DNA of 64,000 bases from Ectopseudomonas guguanensis (GTDB lineage Bacteria; Pseudomonadota; Gammaproteobacteria; Pseudomonadales; Pseudomonadaceae): the NCBI RefSeq assembly GCF_900104265.1, contig NZ_FNJJ01000012.1:133853-197852 (forward strand), written 5' to 3'. The translations under genes and the position numbers were made by a program. Every line of letters begins with the position of its first letter. Within the stretch, counting starts at the first letter, position 1. Below the pieces are notes generated by a model. The model did no database searches and had not been told where the DNA came from. It saw nothing but the letters and a program-made list of their open reading frames with translations. Shown piece after piece: positions 1 to 8,159 of this stretch.

Positions 1-31
1 GCGCTGCGTGCAGCATCGCGCGACTGAAGCC

Positions 32-2623
32 TCAGGCCGAGCCCAGGTGCAGGGCGAGGGTGGCCCGGCCATGGGCACCGATCTGCTCGGCCGGCTGCGG
101 GGCGCCATACAGGTAGCCCTGGAAGTGACGGCAGCCCAGGCGTAGCAGGGCATCTCGCTGCGCCTCGCTCTCCACGCCTTCGGCGATGACGCGCAACTCC
201 AGTTCCTGGCCCAGGGCGAGAATGGTCCGCACGATGGCGGTATCGCTGGCGTTGTCGAGCAGGTCGTGGACGAAGCTGCGGTCGATCTTCAACTGGTCCA
301 GTGGCAGGCGTTTCAGGTAGCTGAGCGAGGAGTAGCCGGTGCCGAAGTCGTCCAGTGAGAAGCGCACGCCGTGGGCCTTGAGTTGCCCCATCTTGTCGAT
401 CAGCGCTTCGATATCCTGCACCAGCTGGCTCTCGGTCAGTTCCAGCTCCAGCCTGTGGGGAGCGGCTCCGGTCTCTTTCAGTGCGGTGAGCACGTCGGCG
501 ACGAAGTCAGGGTGGTGGAACTGGCGGGCGCTGACGTTGATTGCCACGGTCAGCTCGGCGCGCTGCGGGTCGTCAGCCCAGGCGGCGAGCTGCCGGCAGG
601 CCGTGTGCAGAATCCAGCGGCCCATGGGCAGGATCAGCCCGGTGCTTTCCGCCAGCGGGATGAACTCGCCGGGCGGCACCAGGCCGCGCTGCGGATGTCG
701 CCAGCGTATCAGGGCCTCGGCGCCGAGCAGCTCGCCCTGTTCGTCCACCTGCGGCTGGTAGTGCAGCAGCAGTTGGCCCTCGCTCAGGGCACGGCGCAGC
801 TCGTGTTCCAGGGTGGCGCGGGCCGCCAGTGCCTCTTGCATGCGCGGGTCGAAGAAGCACAGGGTATTGCGCCCGGCGGCCTTGGCCTCGTACATGGCCA
901 GGTCGGCGTGCTTGAGCAGCTCTTCGGGCTTGTCGTAGGGCTGTGAGAACAGCGCCACGCCAATGCTGGCGCTGCCGCTGTGACTGTAGCCGGGTAGCTC
1001 GAATGGCCTGGCCAGGGCCCGCAGCAGCTTGTCGGCAACCTGCTCGATGATGGCGATGGCGGCCTGGGGTTCCGGGTCGAGGTTCTCCAGAATCAGTACG
1101 AACTCATCGCCGCCCAGGCGCGACAGGTTGTCCTCGAGGCGCACCTGATCGAGCAGGCGGCTGCTGACCTGTTGCAGCAGCAGGTCGCCCATGTCGTGGC
1201 CCAGGGTGTCATTGAGCTGCTTGAAGTTGTCCAGGTCGATGAACAGCAGTGCGCCCTCGCGCCCGCTGCGTGCACTGCGGGCCAGGGCGAACTGCAGGTG
1301 CTCGAGCAGCAGGCGGCGATTGGGCAGGCCGGTGAGGGCGTCGTAGTAGGCGAGCTGGTGGATCTGTTCGAGGTTCTTCTTGTGCTCGGTGATGTCGGTG
1401 GAAATGCCGCACAGGGCGTAGATGCTGTCATCCGCTGCGCGCAGCGGCAGCTTCACCGAAAAGTAGGTGCGCTCGTTGCGGCCTTGGCGGTCGCGGTTGG
1501 TTTCCTCGTTCTCGATGCGTTCGCCCGCCAGCACGCGGCGGTCGTTGATGCCCAGTGCCTGCGCTGTTTCGCTGTCGAAGAAATCGGCATCGGTATGGCC
1601 GATCACCTGATCGACAGTGCGCCCGAACAGCTCGCAGACCTTGCGGTTGGCGTACTGATAGCGCAGTTGCGGATCCTTGATGTAGATATGCGCCTCGACG
1701 CTGTCGAGGATGGTATTCAGGCGTGCCTCGCTGGCCTTGAGATGGCGGGTCTTGTCGGCAACCTGGCGACGCAGCAGCAGGCTGCCGCCAATGGCCAGGG
1801 TCAGCAATGCGGCGAGCAGGGCCAGGCCCCACCAGAACAGGACGGGAATGCTGCGCCGTTGCGCCTCGCCGCTCCAGCGTTGCAGCACCTGAAAGTAGAT
1901 CGAGCCGGGTGAGGCCTGCCAGTTCTGCAGGTGCCGGTCGATGGCCTCGAGCAGGTTGCGGTTCTCGCCCTTGGGTGTGGCATAGAACAGCTGCGCGGGC
2001 TGGAACATGATCGGTGTCGCGCTCAGGCGGTAGTTGGCGACGTGGTAATCACCGAACAACTGGTTGGCCACCACCGCATCGGCGTCGCCGTCGTGGACCA
2101 TGGCGAAACCCTGGCGCAGGTCGCTGAGCGCAATCATCTGCGCCTGCAGACCGAAGCTGTCGAGCAGGCTCTGCAGGTACTGGTACTGGATCGAGCCCTC
2201 CAGGGCAGCGATACGCAGGCCGCGCAGATCGAGCACGCTGTGCAGGCGCAGTTCCTCGTGGCTGTAAAGCTGTGACCAGCTGAACAGCGAAGGCACCTGG
2301 TGGAAGTCCATCAGCCGTGCCCGTTCCTCGCTGAAGGCGACATCCGGCAGCAGATCGATCTCGCCCTCCTGCAGCAGCTGCAGACATTGCTGCCAGGCGC
2401 AGGGCACTGTCTGCAACTGCCACTTTTCTTCGTTGGCCATGGCCTGCAACAGCTCGCCCAGAATGCCCGTCGGTTGCCCGCTGGCATCGGCAAAGATCTT
2501 CGGCTCGTTGGCATAGACGCCGACCCGCACCGTTTGGGCTTCTGCGGCATGGCTCCAGGCGCAGCTCAGCAGGCCGAGGCACAGCAACAGGTGAGCGAGA
2601 CGAGGTGAACGAAGGGGCTTCAT
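32..2623 (-). CDS. Membrane GGDEF/EAL receptor with periplasmic solute-binding sensor and PAS domain
   Basis: An 863-residue cyclic-di-GMP enzyme. Order from the N-terminus: signal peptide (about 1-29), bacterial extracellular solute-binding domain of the family 3 type (about 30-250), one membrane segment (about 258-280), PAS, GGDEF with an intact GGDEF motif near residue 503, and EAL with EALIRW near 636 and DDFGTG near 759. Both catalytic motifs look complete, so synthesis and hydrolysis are both possible. The periplasmic domain suggests an amino-acid-like or other small ligand (inference). The start at 2623 was chosen over an upstream in-frame ATG because it puts a basic, hydrophobic signal peptide first. 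It stands alone, and its stop lies 31 bases from the window edge. Confidence 0.93.
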   Translation of the reverse strand: MKPLRSPRLAHLLLCLGLLSCAWSHAAEAQTVRVGVYANEPKIFADASGQPTGILGELLQAMANEEKWQLQTVPCAWQQCLQLLQEGEIDLLPDVAFSEERARLMDFHQVPSLFSWSQLYSHEELRLHSVLDLRGLRIAALEGSIQYQYLQSLLDSFGLQAQMIALSDLRQGFAMVHDGDADAVVANQLFGDYHVANYRLSATPIMFQPAQLFYATPKGENRNLLEAIDRHLQNWQASPGSIYFQVLQRWSGEAQRRSIPVLFWWGLALLAALLTLAIGGSLLLRRQVADKTRHLKASEARLNTILDSVEAHIYIKDPQLRYQYANRKVCELFGRTVDQVIGHTDADFFDSETAQALGINDRRVLAGERIENEETNRDRQGRNERTYFSVKLPLRAADDSIYALCGISTDITEHKKNLEQIHQLAYYDALTGLPNRRLLLEHLQFALARSARSGREGALLFIDLDNFKQLNDTLGHDMGDLLLQQVSSRLLDQVRLEDNLSRLGGDEFVLILENLDPEPQAAIAIIEQVADKLLRALARPFELPGYSHSGSASIGVALFSQPYDKPEELLKHADLAMYEAKAAGRNTLCFFDPRMQEALAARATLEHELRRALSEGQLLLHYQPQVDEQGELLGAEALIRWRHPQRGLVPPGEFIPLAESTGLILPMGRWILHTACRQLAAWADDPQRAELTVAINVSARQFHHPDFVADVLTALKETGAAPHRLELELTESQLVQDIEALIDKMGQLKAHGVRFSLDDFGTGYSSLSYLKRLPLDQLKIDRSFVHDLLDNASDTAIVRTILALGQELELRVIAEGVESEAQRDALLRLGCRHFQGYLYGAPQPAEQIGAHGRATLALHLGSA

Positions 2624-2709
2624 ACGCGGGTCGACTTCCATTCGCAGATTCCTGCAACCTGTTGTGCATTATGGTCGTCTATGCCGAGTGTGCGAGTGCG
2701 GGCTTGCAC

Positions 2710-3321
2710 TCAGTCGGCCCAGCCGCGGTAGACGTGGGTCATGGGCCTGGGCCCTTTCAGGTAGCCGGTGCTCAGTTCGCGGACCTGAAAGCCGCCGGCT
2801 TCGATCAATGCCGGTATGTCGCGGTCCAGGTGACAGCCGCCGGCCAGCGGCTTCCACCAGGGGGTCAGGCGCCTTTGCCAGCGCACCACGGGCAGGTCGG
2901 GTGCCAGGCCGTGTTCGCAGAACAGCAGGCGTCCGCCAGGTTTCAGCACGCGGCGCATTTCCCTGAGGGCGGCGACCGCATCGGGGATGGTGCACAGGGT
3001 GAAGGTGCAGACGATGTCGTCGAAGCTGGCATCGGCTGCCTGGAGCTGCCCAAGTTCCAGGGCGATCATCTCTACCGGCACCTGGCAGTGCGCGGCGCGT
3101 TCGCGGGCCAGGGCCTGCATCTCGGCCGACGGGTCGACGCCGACCACCACCTCGACCCGCTGCGCATCGTAGAAGCCCAGGTTCAGACCGCTGCCGATGC
3201 CGATTTCCAGCACACGGCCCTGCGCCTGCGGCACGATCTGCGCACGCGCCTTCATCACCGCGCCCATGCCGCAGGCGAAGTCGATCAGGTGCGGCAGGAC
3301 ATGGCGGTCGTAGAAGCCCAT
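2710..3321 (-). CDS. Class I SAM-dependent methyltransferase
   Basis: A 203-residue soluble protein with the SAM-binding glycine loop VLEIGIGSGLNLGFY near residues 36-50, an acidic residue at the end of the next strand (VVGVDPSAEM) and the later motif LKPGGRLLFCEHG. This is the UbiE/small-molecule class I methyltransferase fold; the substrate cannot be read from sequence. It is the last gene of a minus-strand set with the NAD(P)-binding protein and the DUF5629 protein, separated by only 3 to 16 bases, so co-transcription is likely. Confidence 0.88.
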   Translation of the reverse strand: MGFYDRHVLPHLIDFACGMGAVMKARAQIVPQAQGRVLEIGIGSGLNLGFYDAQRVEVVVGVDPSAEMQALARERAAHCQVPVEMIALELGQLQAADASFDDIVCTFTLCTIPDAVAALREMRRVLKPGGRLLFCEHGLAPDLPVVRWQRRLTPWWKPLAGGCHLDRDIPALIEAGGFQVRELSTGYLKGPRPMTHVYRGWAD

Positions 3322-3324
3322 GGC

Positions 3325-3666
3325 TCAGACTTCGCCTTGCTCGTCTTCGTCCTCGTTGTCGCCGCGATAGGCGGCGAAACACTTGAGGCTGTGGCTGGCG
3401 TCGCGGCCTTCGATCAGCCAGCTGTCATCCGCTTCGCTGTGGCGCGCGGCCTGCACCGCAGCCAGGGAGAACGTCCACTGGCGGCGCTCGCGACCATCCA
3501 TGCAGTGCACCTGCAGCAAGGCTCTGGCGGCGCTGTCGCTGCCCGCCGTGCCGGCGCTGATCTGCGCCAGCAGGTCGGTGTCGAGGTCGAACTGCCAGGC
3601 ATACAGGCCATCGATCTCGAGCATGTCGGCGTCTTGCAGGGCTTCGATGAGGCTTGTCGGTTTCAT
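3325..3666 (-). CDS. DUF5629-type small conserved protein
   Basis: A 113-residue acidic protein without signal peptide or membrane segment. It resembles the Pseudomonas-restricted DUF5629 group (recognition from memory, not a search). The C-terminus is very acidic (DNEDEDEQGEV). The start at 3666 (MKPTSL) is preferred to the ATG four codons upstream; the difference is minor. It sits between the NAD(P)-binding protein and the methyltransferase in a tight minus-strand group. No function is assigned. Confidence 0.75.
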   Translation of the reverse strand: MKPTSLIEALQDADMLEIDGLYAWQFDLDTDLLAQISAGTAGSDSAARALLQVHCMDGRERRQWTFSLAAVQAARHSEADDSWLIEGRDASHSLKCFAAYRGDNEDEDEQGEV

Positions 3667-3682
3667 CGCTTCATCCACGGCT

Positions 3683-4324
3683 TCAGCGTCCCAGGCGGCG
3701 CAGGTCGGAGGACTCTATCACGCGCACGCCGTCTTCCTCTTCCAGCGCCAGGCGCCACAGCGCGCGGGCCAGGGCGCAGGCGTCGATGCCACGGTACTTG
3801 CCCGGCAGCCAGCGCAGTAGCGGCGCCGCCAGGCGTTCGCCAAGACGAAACTCTTGGCGTGCGCCGAGCAGCAGCGACGGACGGGCGATGGTCAGTTGTG
3901 GCCAGTCCATGGCTTTCAGCGCTTGCTCGGTCTCGCCCTTGACGCGGTTGTAGAACACTGATGAGTTGGGATTGGCACCCAGCGCGCTGATCACCACCAG
4001 ATGCCGTGCGCCCAGCTCGCGAGCGCGGCGGGCGAAGGCCAGCACCAGGTCGTGGTCGACAGCGCGAAAGGCCTCCTGCGAGCCGGCCTGCTTGATGGTG
4101 CTGCCCAGGCAGCAGAAGGCGGTGTCGACCTGGCCGGAGAGCTGCGGCAGCAGGCTCTGCAGGTCGCCCACCGGGTTTTCCAGATGCGGGTGCGCGGCCA
4201 GTGGCCGGCGGGTCGGTGCCAGCACGCGGGCGACCGTCGGCTCGCTGAGCAGGCGGTCGAGCAGGTGCTCACCGGTGAGTCCGGTGGCGCCGGCGAGAAG
4301 GATGTGCTGCGGGGTCAGGTACAT
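3683..4324 (-). CDS. NAD(P)-binding atypical short-chain reductase, TIP30/YbjT-like
   Basis: A 213-residue Rossmann-fold protein. The N-terminus carries the dinucleotide loop GATGLTGEHL at about residues 12-21, followed by an arginine pair (PTRRP) after the second strand that favours NADP. The middle has VVISALGANPNSSVFYNRVKG, in which Y and K are spaced as in atypical short-chain dehydrogenases. The overall pattern fits the HTATIP2/TIP30-like or NAD(P)H-binding group. It heads the minus-strand group running down to 2710. The substrate is unknown. Confidence 0.85.
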   Translation of the reverse strand: MYLTPQHILLAGATGLTGEHLLDRLLSEPTVARVLAPTRRPLAAHPHLENPVGDLQSLLPQLSGQVDTAFCCLGSTIKQAGSQEAFRAVDHDLVLAFARRARELGARHLVVISALGANPNSSVFYNRVKGETEQALKAMDWPQLTIARPSLLLGARQEFRLGERLAAPLLRWLPGKYRGIDACALARALWRLALEEEDGVRVIESSDLRRLGR

Positions 4325-4354
4325 GCGGTTGTCTCTTGTCCGTTACAGTTCAGC

Positions 4355-4445
4355 TTAACAGGCTGTGGAAAAACTACCTGCGTTGGCAATGCTGCGTTAA
4401 AAACAGCCTTGCCTGCCTCGCCTGCGTTTTTCAACGGCCTGTCAG
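4355..4445. repeat. MITE-like intergenic element with inverted ends
   Basis: About 90 bases begin with TTAACAGGCTGTGGAAAAAC and end with TTTTTCAACGGCCTGTCAG; the two ends are imperfect inverted copies of each other. The interior is AT-rich relative to the flanks (a TTAAAAACAG stretch). It fills the space between the NAD(P)-binding gene and the C13 peptidase gene, and its last bases overlap the peptidase stop codon. Similar elements are remembered from other Pseudomonas genomes, but copy number was not tested. Confidence 0.6.
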
Positions 4446-6166
4446 TCCTTTGCCGGACCGCTGGCCACGGCCCCCAGCGCACGCTCGGCCTGGCTCTGGC
4501 GCAGCTCGCGCCAGTGCTGGAGTACGCCGCGTGGCGCCCAGATCTGCGGCTCGGAAGGTTCGAAGCCGTCGCTTTGCTCACGCTCGGCGACGCGTTCCCT
4601 GGCCAGTTCGAAGGCCCGTTCCAGGTTGTCGGTTTCGCCGAGGGCCTCGGCGAACAGGGCGCGGCCGAAATAGGTGAAGTCGTTCTCCTCGCTGCAGCCG
4701 AAGGAAACCCGGTCGGCGCGTGCGGCGGTCATCACCAGGGTCTTTTCGTCTTTCAGTGGTGGGATGAAACCGCCGGAGTAGCAAGCCGAAATCACCACCA
4801 CCTTGTTGCGTTGCTTGAGTGGAGCCAGCAGCGCCGCGAGCTCGCTGGCAGGCAGGTCGGCCAGTTGCAGGCGCGGCTGGTCGAGGTTGAGTTCGTGGCG
4901 GCGCGAGCCATGGCTGGTCAGGTAGATGAAGACCAGGTCTTCCTCGCCACTGCGTTCGGCCAGGGCCTGGACCGCGCGGGTAAGGTTCTCGCGGGTGGCC
5001 AGCGGGCGGTCGGCGAGATGGTCACGGTGGTTGACCAGGCTGATGCTGCCGTAGGCGCCAAAACGATCGCGCATCAGCCTGCCGACATAGTCGGCTTCGC
5101 GCATGAATACGCTCTGCTTGCCGTCGCCCGCCAGGGTCAGTGCATAGAGTTCGCGTGCCGGTGTCGAGGCCGGGATCGCGGCGATCGCCTCATCGAGCAG
5201 TTGGCCCTGTTGCAGCAAACCCAGCTCGAGGCTGTCGGGCAACACCTGGCCCTGTTCGTCACGGATCAGTCGCCCGCCTTGCCAGGTGCCGGACTGGCGG
5301 CTGCCATCGGCCAGGGTCAGGGTGCCCTCGCCGTTGTATTCGCCGCCGGAGAAATGGCCGCGGTAGGCGCTGCCGTCGGGCAGGGTGAGCAGGCCTTGGC
5401 CTTCGTACTGCCAGTCGGCGAATTCACCGAGGTAGCGCGTGCCTTCGCCGTCGCTGTATTCGCCGGGGCCCTGCATTACGCCCTCGACGAACTCGCCGGC
5501 CCAGGTTTCGCCGCTGGCGCTCTGGTAGCGGCCCTTGCCATGGAACTCGTCGTTCTTGAATCCGCCGCTGTAGTTGTCGCCGTCGGCGTTGTGGTAGCTG
5601 CCCTGACCGTTGAGCAGGCCCTGGGCGAACACGCCGCTGAACTGGTTGCCATAGGCGTCGATGCGCACGCCCTGGCCCTCGAACCGACCCTTGACGAACT
5701 GGCCCTGGAAACTGCTGCCATCGGCCATTTCCAGTTTGCCCAGGCCGTGGAAGTGGTCGTTGAGAAACTCGCCCCGGTAGCGCTGGCCGCCCTGTTCCAG
5801 CAGGCCGACGCCGCTGAATCTATTACGCTCGAAACTGCCTTCGTAGCGGCTGCCGTCGCTGTAGGTCAGGGTGCCCTGGCCATGGAACATGCCTTCATGG
5901 AATTCGCCCAGGTAGTGTTCGCCACCAGGCCCCTGCCACTCGCCGCTGCCTTCGAGCATGCCGTCCTTGAACTGGCCGACGAACCAGCTGCCATTGCGGT
6001 AGTCCAGGCGCCCCGGTCCTTGCAGCAACCCGTCGACGATCTCGCCGCGATAGCGGCCGCCGTCGGGCAGGGTGGCATTGGCCGGCAACAGCGGGCGCGC
6101 TTCGTCGCAACCGACGATCAGCAGGGACAGGCAAAGAGGCAGCAGGCGCAGGGCAGGGGCAGTCAT
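4442..6166 (-). CDS. MORN-repeat lipoprotein with C13 (legumain-like) cysteine peptidase domain
   Basis: A 574-residue predicted lipoprotein. The first 20 residues end in a lipobox (LIVGC), so the mature protein would be membrane-anchored outside the cytoplasm. About residues 35-300 hold roughly eleven MORN repeats of about 23 residues (pattern YxGxFxxxxxxGxG) plus a partial twelfth. The C-terminal part matches peptidase family C13, with histidine in YLTSHGS and cysteine in ISACYSGGF placed like the legumain dyad. The start at 6166 was chosen because it gives the lipoprotein signal; the open frame continues upstream without a credible start. It lies near maoC and lrgAB but appears to be its own unit. 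Substrate unknown. Confidence 0.88.
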   Translation of the reverse strand: MTAPALRLLPLCLSLLIVGCDEARPLLPANATLPDGGRYRGEIVDGLLQGPGRLDYRNGSWFVGQFKDGMLEGSGEWQGPGGEHYLGEFHEGMFHGQGTLTYSDGSRYEGSFERNRFSGVGLLEQGGQRYRGEFLNDHFHGLGKLEMADGSSFQGQFVKGRFEGQGVRIDAYGNQFSGVFAQGLLNGQGSYHNADGDNYSGGFKNDEFHGKGRYQSASGETWAGEFVEGVMQGPGEYSDGEGTRYLGEFADWQYEGQGLLTLPDGSAYRGHFSGGEYNGEGTLTLADGSRQSGTWQGGRLIRDEQGQVLPDSLELGLLQQGQLLDEAIAAIPASTPARELYALTLAGDGKQSVFMREADYVGRLMRDRFGAYGSISLVNHRDHLADRPLATRENLTRAVQALAERSGEEDLVFIYLTSHGSRRHELNLDQPRLQLADLPASELAALLAPLKQRNKVVVISACYSGGFIPPLKDEKTLVMTAARADRVSFGCSEENDFTYFGRALFAEALGETDNLERAFELARERVAEREQSDGFEPSEPQIWAPRGVLQHWRELRQSQAERALGAVASGPAKD

Positions 6167-6191
6167 GATGGACGTCCAGGTCGGTGCTTTG

Positions 6192-6294
6192 CTCGGCAGT
6201 ATGCCGCAAGCCTGCAGGCTTGCGCTGCCGAGTCGCACGCTTAAGCGATGCAGGATCGCTCCCGCTCCGGCGCATGGCGCGGAAAACGGGAGCG
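6192..6294. other. Two strong hairpins between C13 peptidase and MaoC genes
   Basis: The first hairpin (6192-6232) pairs CTCGGCAG with CTGCCGAG outside and CGCAAGCC with GGCTTGCG inside, around a TGCA loop, with a five-base bulge on one side. The second pairs CGCTCCCG (6257-6264) with CGGGAGCG (6287-6294). Neither is followed by a clear T run on either strand, so they may be mRNA 3'-end stabilisers or a Rho-type end for the MaoC transcript rather than intrinsic terminators. Confidence 0.45.
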
Positions 6295-6315
6295 ACAGGG
6301 GATGTCCGGGCGGGA

Positions 6316-6771
6316 TCAGACGAAGCAGAGGGTAAGCGGCTCGGCGATATAGGCCGGTTTTTCCTGGCCTTCGATCTCCAGCACGGCGCGGGCCTTGAGC
6401 AGCCACTGGCCGGGGTTCTTCTCGTTGGCGTCGGTCAGGGTCACCGTCAGGCGCACCCTGGAGTCGACCTTCACCGGCTGGATGAAGCGCACGCTGTCCA
6501 GGCCGTAGTTCACCGCCATCTTCAGGCCCTGCGGCATGATCATGATGCCTTCCATCAGCATCGGCACCAGCGACAGCGAGAGGAAACCGTGAGCGATGGT
6601 GGTGCCGAAGGGGGTGAGCTTGGCCTTTTCCGGGTCGACGTGGATGAACTGGTGGTCGCCGGTGCACTCGGCGAACTGGTTGATGCGCTGCTGATCGATG
6701 GTCAGCCACTCGGACTTGCCGAGTTCCTTGCCAACATGATCCTTGAGTTCTGCTACGGGTACGAACGGCAT
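6316..6771 (-). CDS. MaoC-family (R)-specific enoyl-CoA hydratase
   Basis: A 151-residue single hot-dog domain protein. The hydratase signature is visible as FAECTGDHQFIHVD followed by PFGTTIAHGFLSLSL, which contains the catalytic Asp/His pair. The family hydrates trans-2-enoyl-CoA to (R)-3-hydroxyacyl-CoA, often to feed polyhydroxyalkanoate synthesis or fatty-acid metabolism, but no pha genes are in the window. It is monocistronic and diverges from lrgA across a 254-base spacer. Confidence 0.9.
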   Translation of the reverse strand: MPFVPVAELKDHVGKELGKSEWLTIDQQRINQFAECTGDHQFIHVDPEKAKLTPFGTTIAHGFLSLSLVPMLMEGIMIMPQGLKMAVNYGLDSVRFIQPVKVDSRVRLTVTLTDANEKNPGQWLLKARAVLEIEGQEKPAYIAEPLTLCFV

Positions 6772-6936
6772 AGTTCCTCCTTGAGGACGCGGGTGTTTTT
6801 CTTGTGTGCGTAAAACCGTTGCGGTCTAGATCAGCACGGGGGCGACGGCGGGTCAAGCCTGCCCAGGCGTGCTGAATGACGCGGCATAGGTCAGCCTGGC
6901 GAAGCAATCCGGAGGCCAGCTGAGGTGCATCGCGCC

Positions 6937-6942
6937 TATAAT
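6937..6942 (+). promoter_or_regulatory. Candidate -10 box upstream of lrgA
   Basis: A perfect TATAAT sits in GCGCCTATAATGGCC, about 84 bases before the LrgA start. No convincing -35 hexamer lies 16-18 bases upstream, so the promoter may be weak or activator-dependent. Confidence 0.4.
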
Positions 6943-7025
6943 GGCCGACATGCCTCAATAGATGCCCGGAATCCCCTCTCGCGAGCGGAATCGCGGCCAT
7001 CGCTCGTCTTGTGGAGACCTCAAAC

Positions 7026-7385
7026 ATGCTGCTTCGCGGCCTTTCCTGGCTGGTGCTGTGCCAGTTGCTGGGTACCGTTCTCAACGTGCTGCTGTTACCG
7101 ATGCTACCCGGGCCGATCATCGGCATGCTGCTGCTGTTCGTCTTTCTCATCGCCCGTGGCGAGGTGGGCGAGCCGCTCAGCGTGGCGTCCAGCAGCCTGC
7201 TCAAGTACCTGCCGCTGATTCTGGTACCGCCCGCGGTGGGTGTGATGGCCTATGCCAGTGATATTGCCGCCGATTTCTGGGCAGTGGTCGGCGCCCTGGT
7301 GCTGTCGCTGCTGGTATCGCTGGCCTTCGCCGGCTGGCTGATGCAGAAACTGATCGAGCGCCAGCAGCGCCGGGAGGACGCATGA
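7026..7385 (+). CDS. LrgA/CidA-family holin-like membrane protein
   Basis: A 119-residue, four-segment inner-membrane protein with the family motif PMLPGPIIGMLLLF at about residues 24-37. LrgA/CidA proteins act with LrgB/CidB partners; proposed roles are murein hydrolase control and export of small organic acids such as pyruvate. The ATG at 7026 is preferred to the in-frame GTG at 7011 because a GGAG lies nine bases upstream. Its stop codon overlaps the lrgB start (ATGA), indicating translational coupling. Confidence 0.9.
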   Translation: MLLRGLSWLVLCQLLGTVLNVLLLPMLPGPIIGMLLLFVFLIARGEVGEPLSVASSSLLKYLPLILVPPAVGVMAYASDIAADFWAVVGALVLSLLVSLAFAGWLMQKLIERQQRREDA

Positions 7386-8098
7386 GTCCGGATTGGCAGG
7401 GCGCCTGGCAGGCGTTGACCCATCACCCGCTGTTCGGCATCGGCATCACCCTCGGTGCCTATCAGTTGGCCATGGCCGCCTACGAGCGCACCCGCTGGGT
7501 ATTCCTGCAGCCGGTGCTGGTCTCGATGCTCACGGTCATCGGCATCCTGCTGCTGTGCGGCCTGAGCTTCGCCGAATACCGCAGTAGCGTCGCGGCGCTG
7601 ACCCTGCTGCTCGGCCCGGCCACCGTGGCCCTGGCCGTGCCGCTGTATCTCAATCTGCGGCGGATTCGCCAGCTGTTCTGGCCCATCATCCTCACCCTGC
7701 TGGTCGCCGGCACCGTCGCCACCGTGCTTGGGGCCGGACTGGCCTGGTTGTTTGGTGCCGAACGGTTGATGCTGATGAGCATGGCGCCCAAGTCGGTGAC
7801 CTCGCCGATCGCCATGCTGGTGGCCGATCAGATCGGCGGTATCGCGGCGCTGGCAGCGGTGTTCGTGATGATCACCGGGGTTCTCGGTGCCATCGTCGGG
7901 CCGTCCATCCTGCGCCTGTGCCGGGTTCGCCATCCGGCGGCACAGGGCATGGCGCTGGGCATCACCGCCCATGCCGTGGGCACGGCCCGCGCGCTGCAGG
8001 AGAGCGACGAATGCGGCGCCTTCGCCGCGCTGGCGATGAGCCTGATGGGGGTGATCACCGCCGTGCTGCTGCCTCTGGCGATTGTCCTGTTCCTGTGA
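7382..8098 (+). CDS. LrgB-family membrane protein
   Basis: A 238-residue polytopic membrane protein with the LrgB pattern, including PKSVTSPIAM in the middle and GITAHAVGTARALQ toward the end. It is the obligate-looking partner of the LrgA protein just upstream, with which it shares an ATGA overlap. The function in Gram-negative bacteria is not settled; a role in membrane transport or lysis control is known only for family members elsewhere. Confidence 0.92.
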   Translation: MSPDWQGAWQALTHHPLFGIGITLGAYQLAMAAYERTRWVFLQPVLVSMLTVIGILLLCGLSFAEYRSSVAALTLLLGPATVALAVPLYLNLRRIRQLFWPIILTLLVAGTVATVLGAGLAWLFGAERLMLMSMAPKSVTSPIAMLVADQIGGIAALAAVFVMITGVLGAIVGPSILRLCRVRHPAAQGMALGITAHAVGTARALQESDECGAFAALAMSLMGVITAVLLPLAIVLFL

Positions 8099-8159
8099 GA
8101 GCCTCCCTGGCAACTTCCTGATGCCCGGCAGCATCGCGTTGATAACAGGCCGTGAACCC

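Noticed and set aside
4001..6244. A 747-codon plus-strand frame over the C13 peptidase and reductase genes
   Set aside because: It crosses two well-supported minus-strand genes and an intergenic repeat, and looks like composition-driven sequence.
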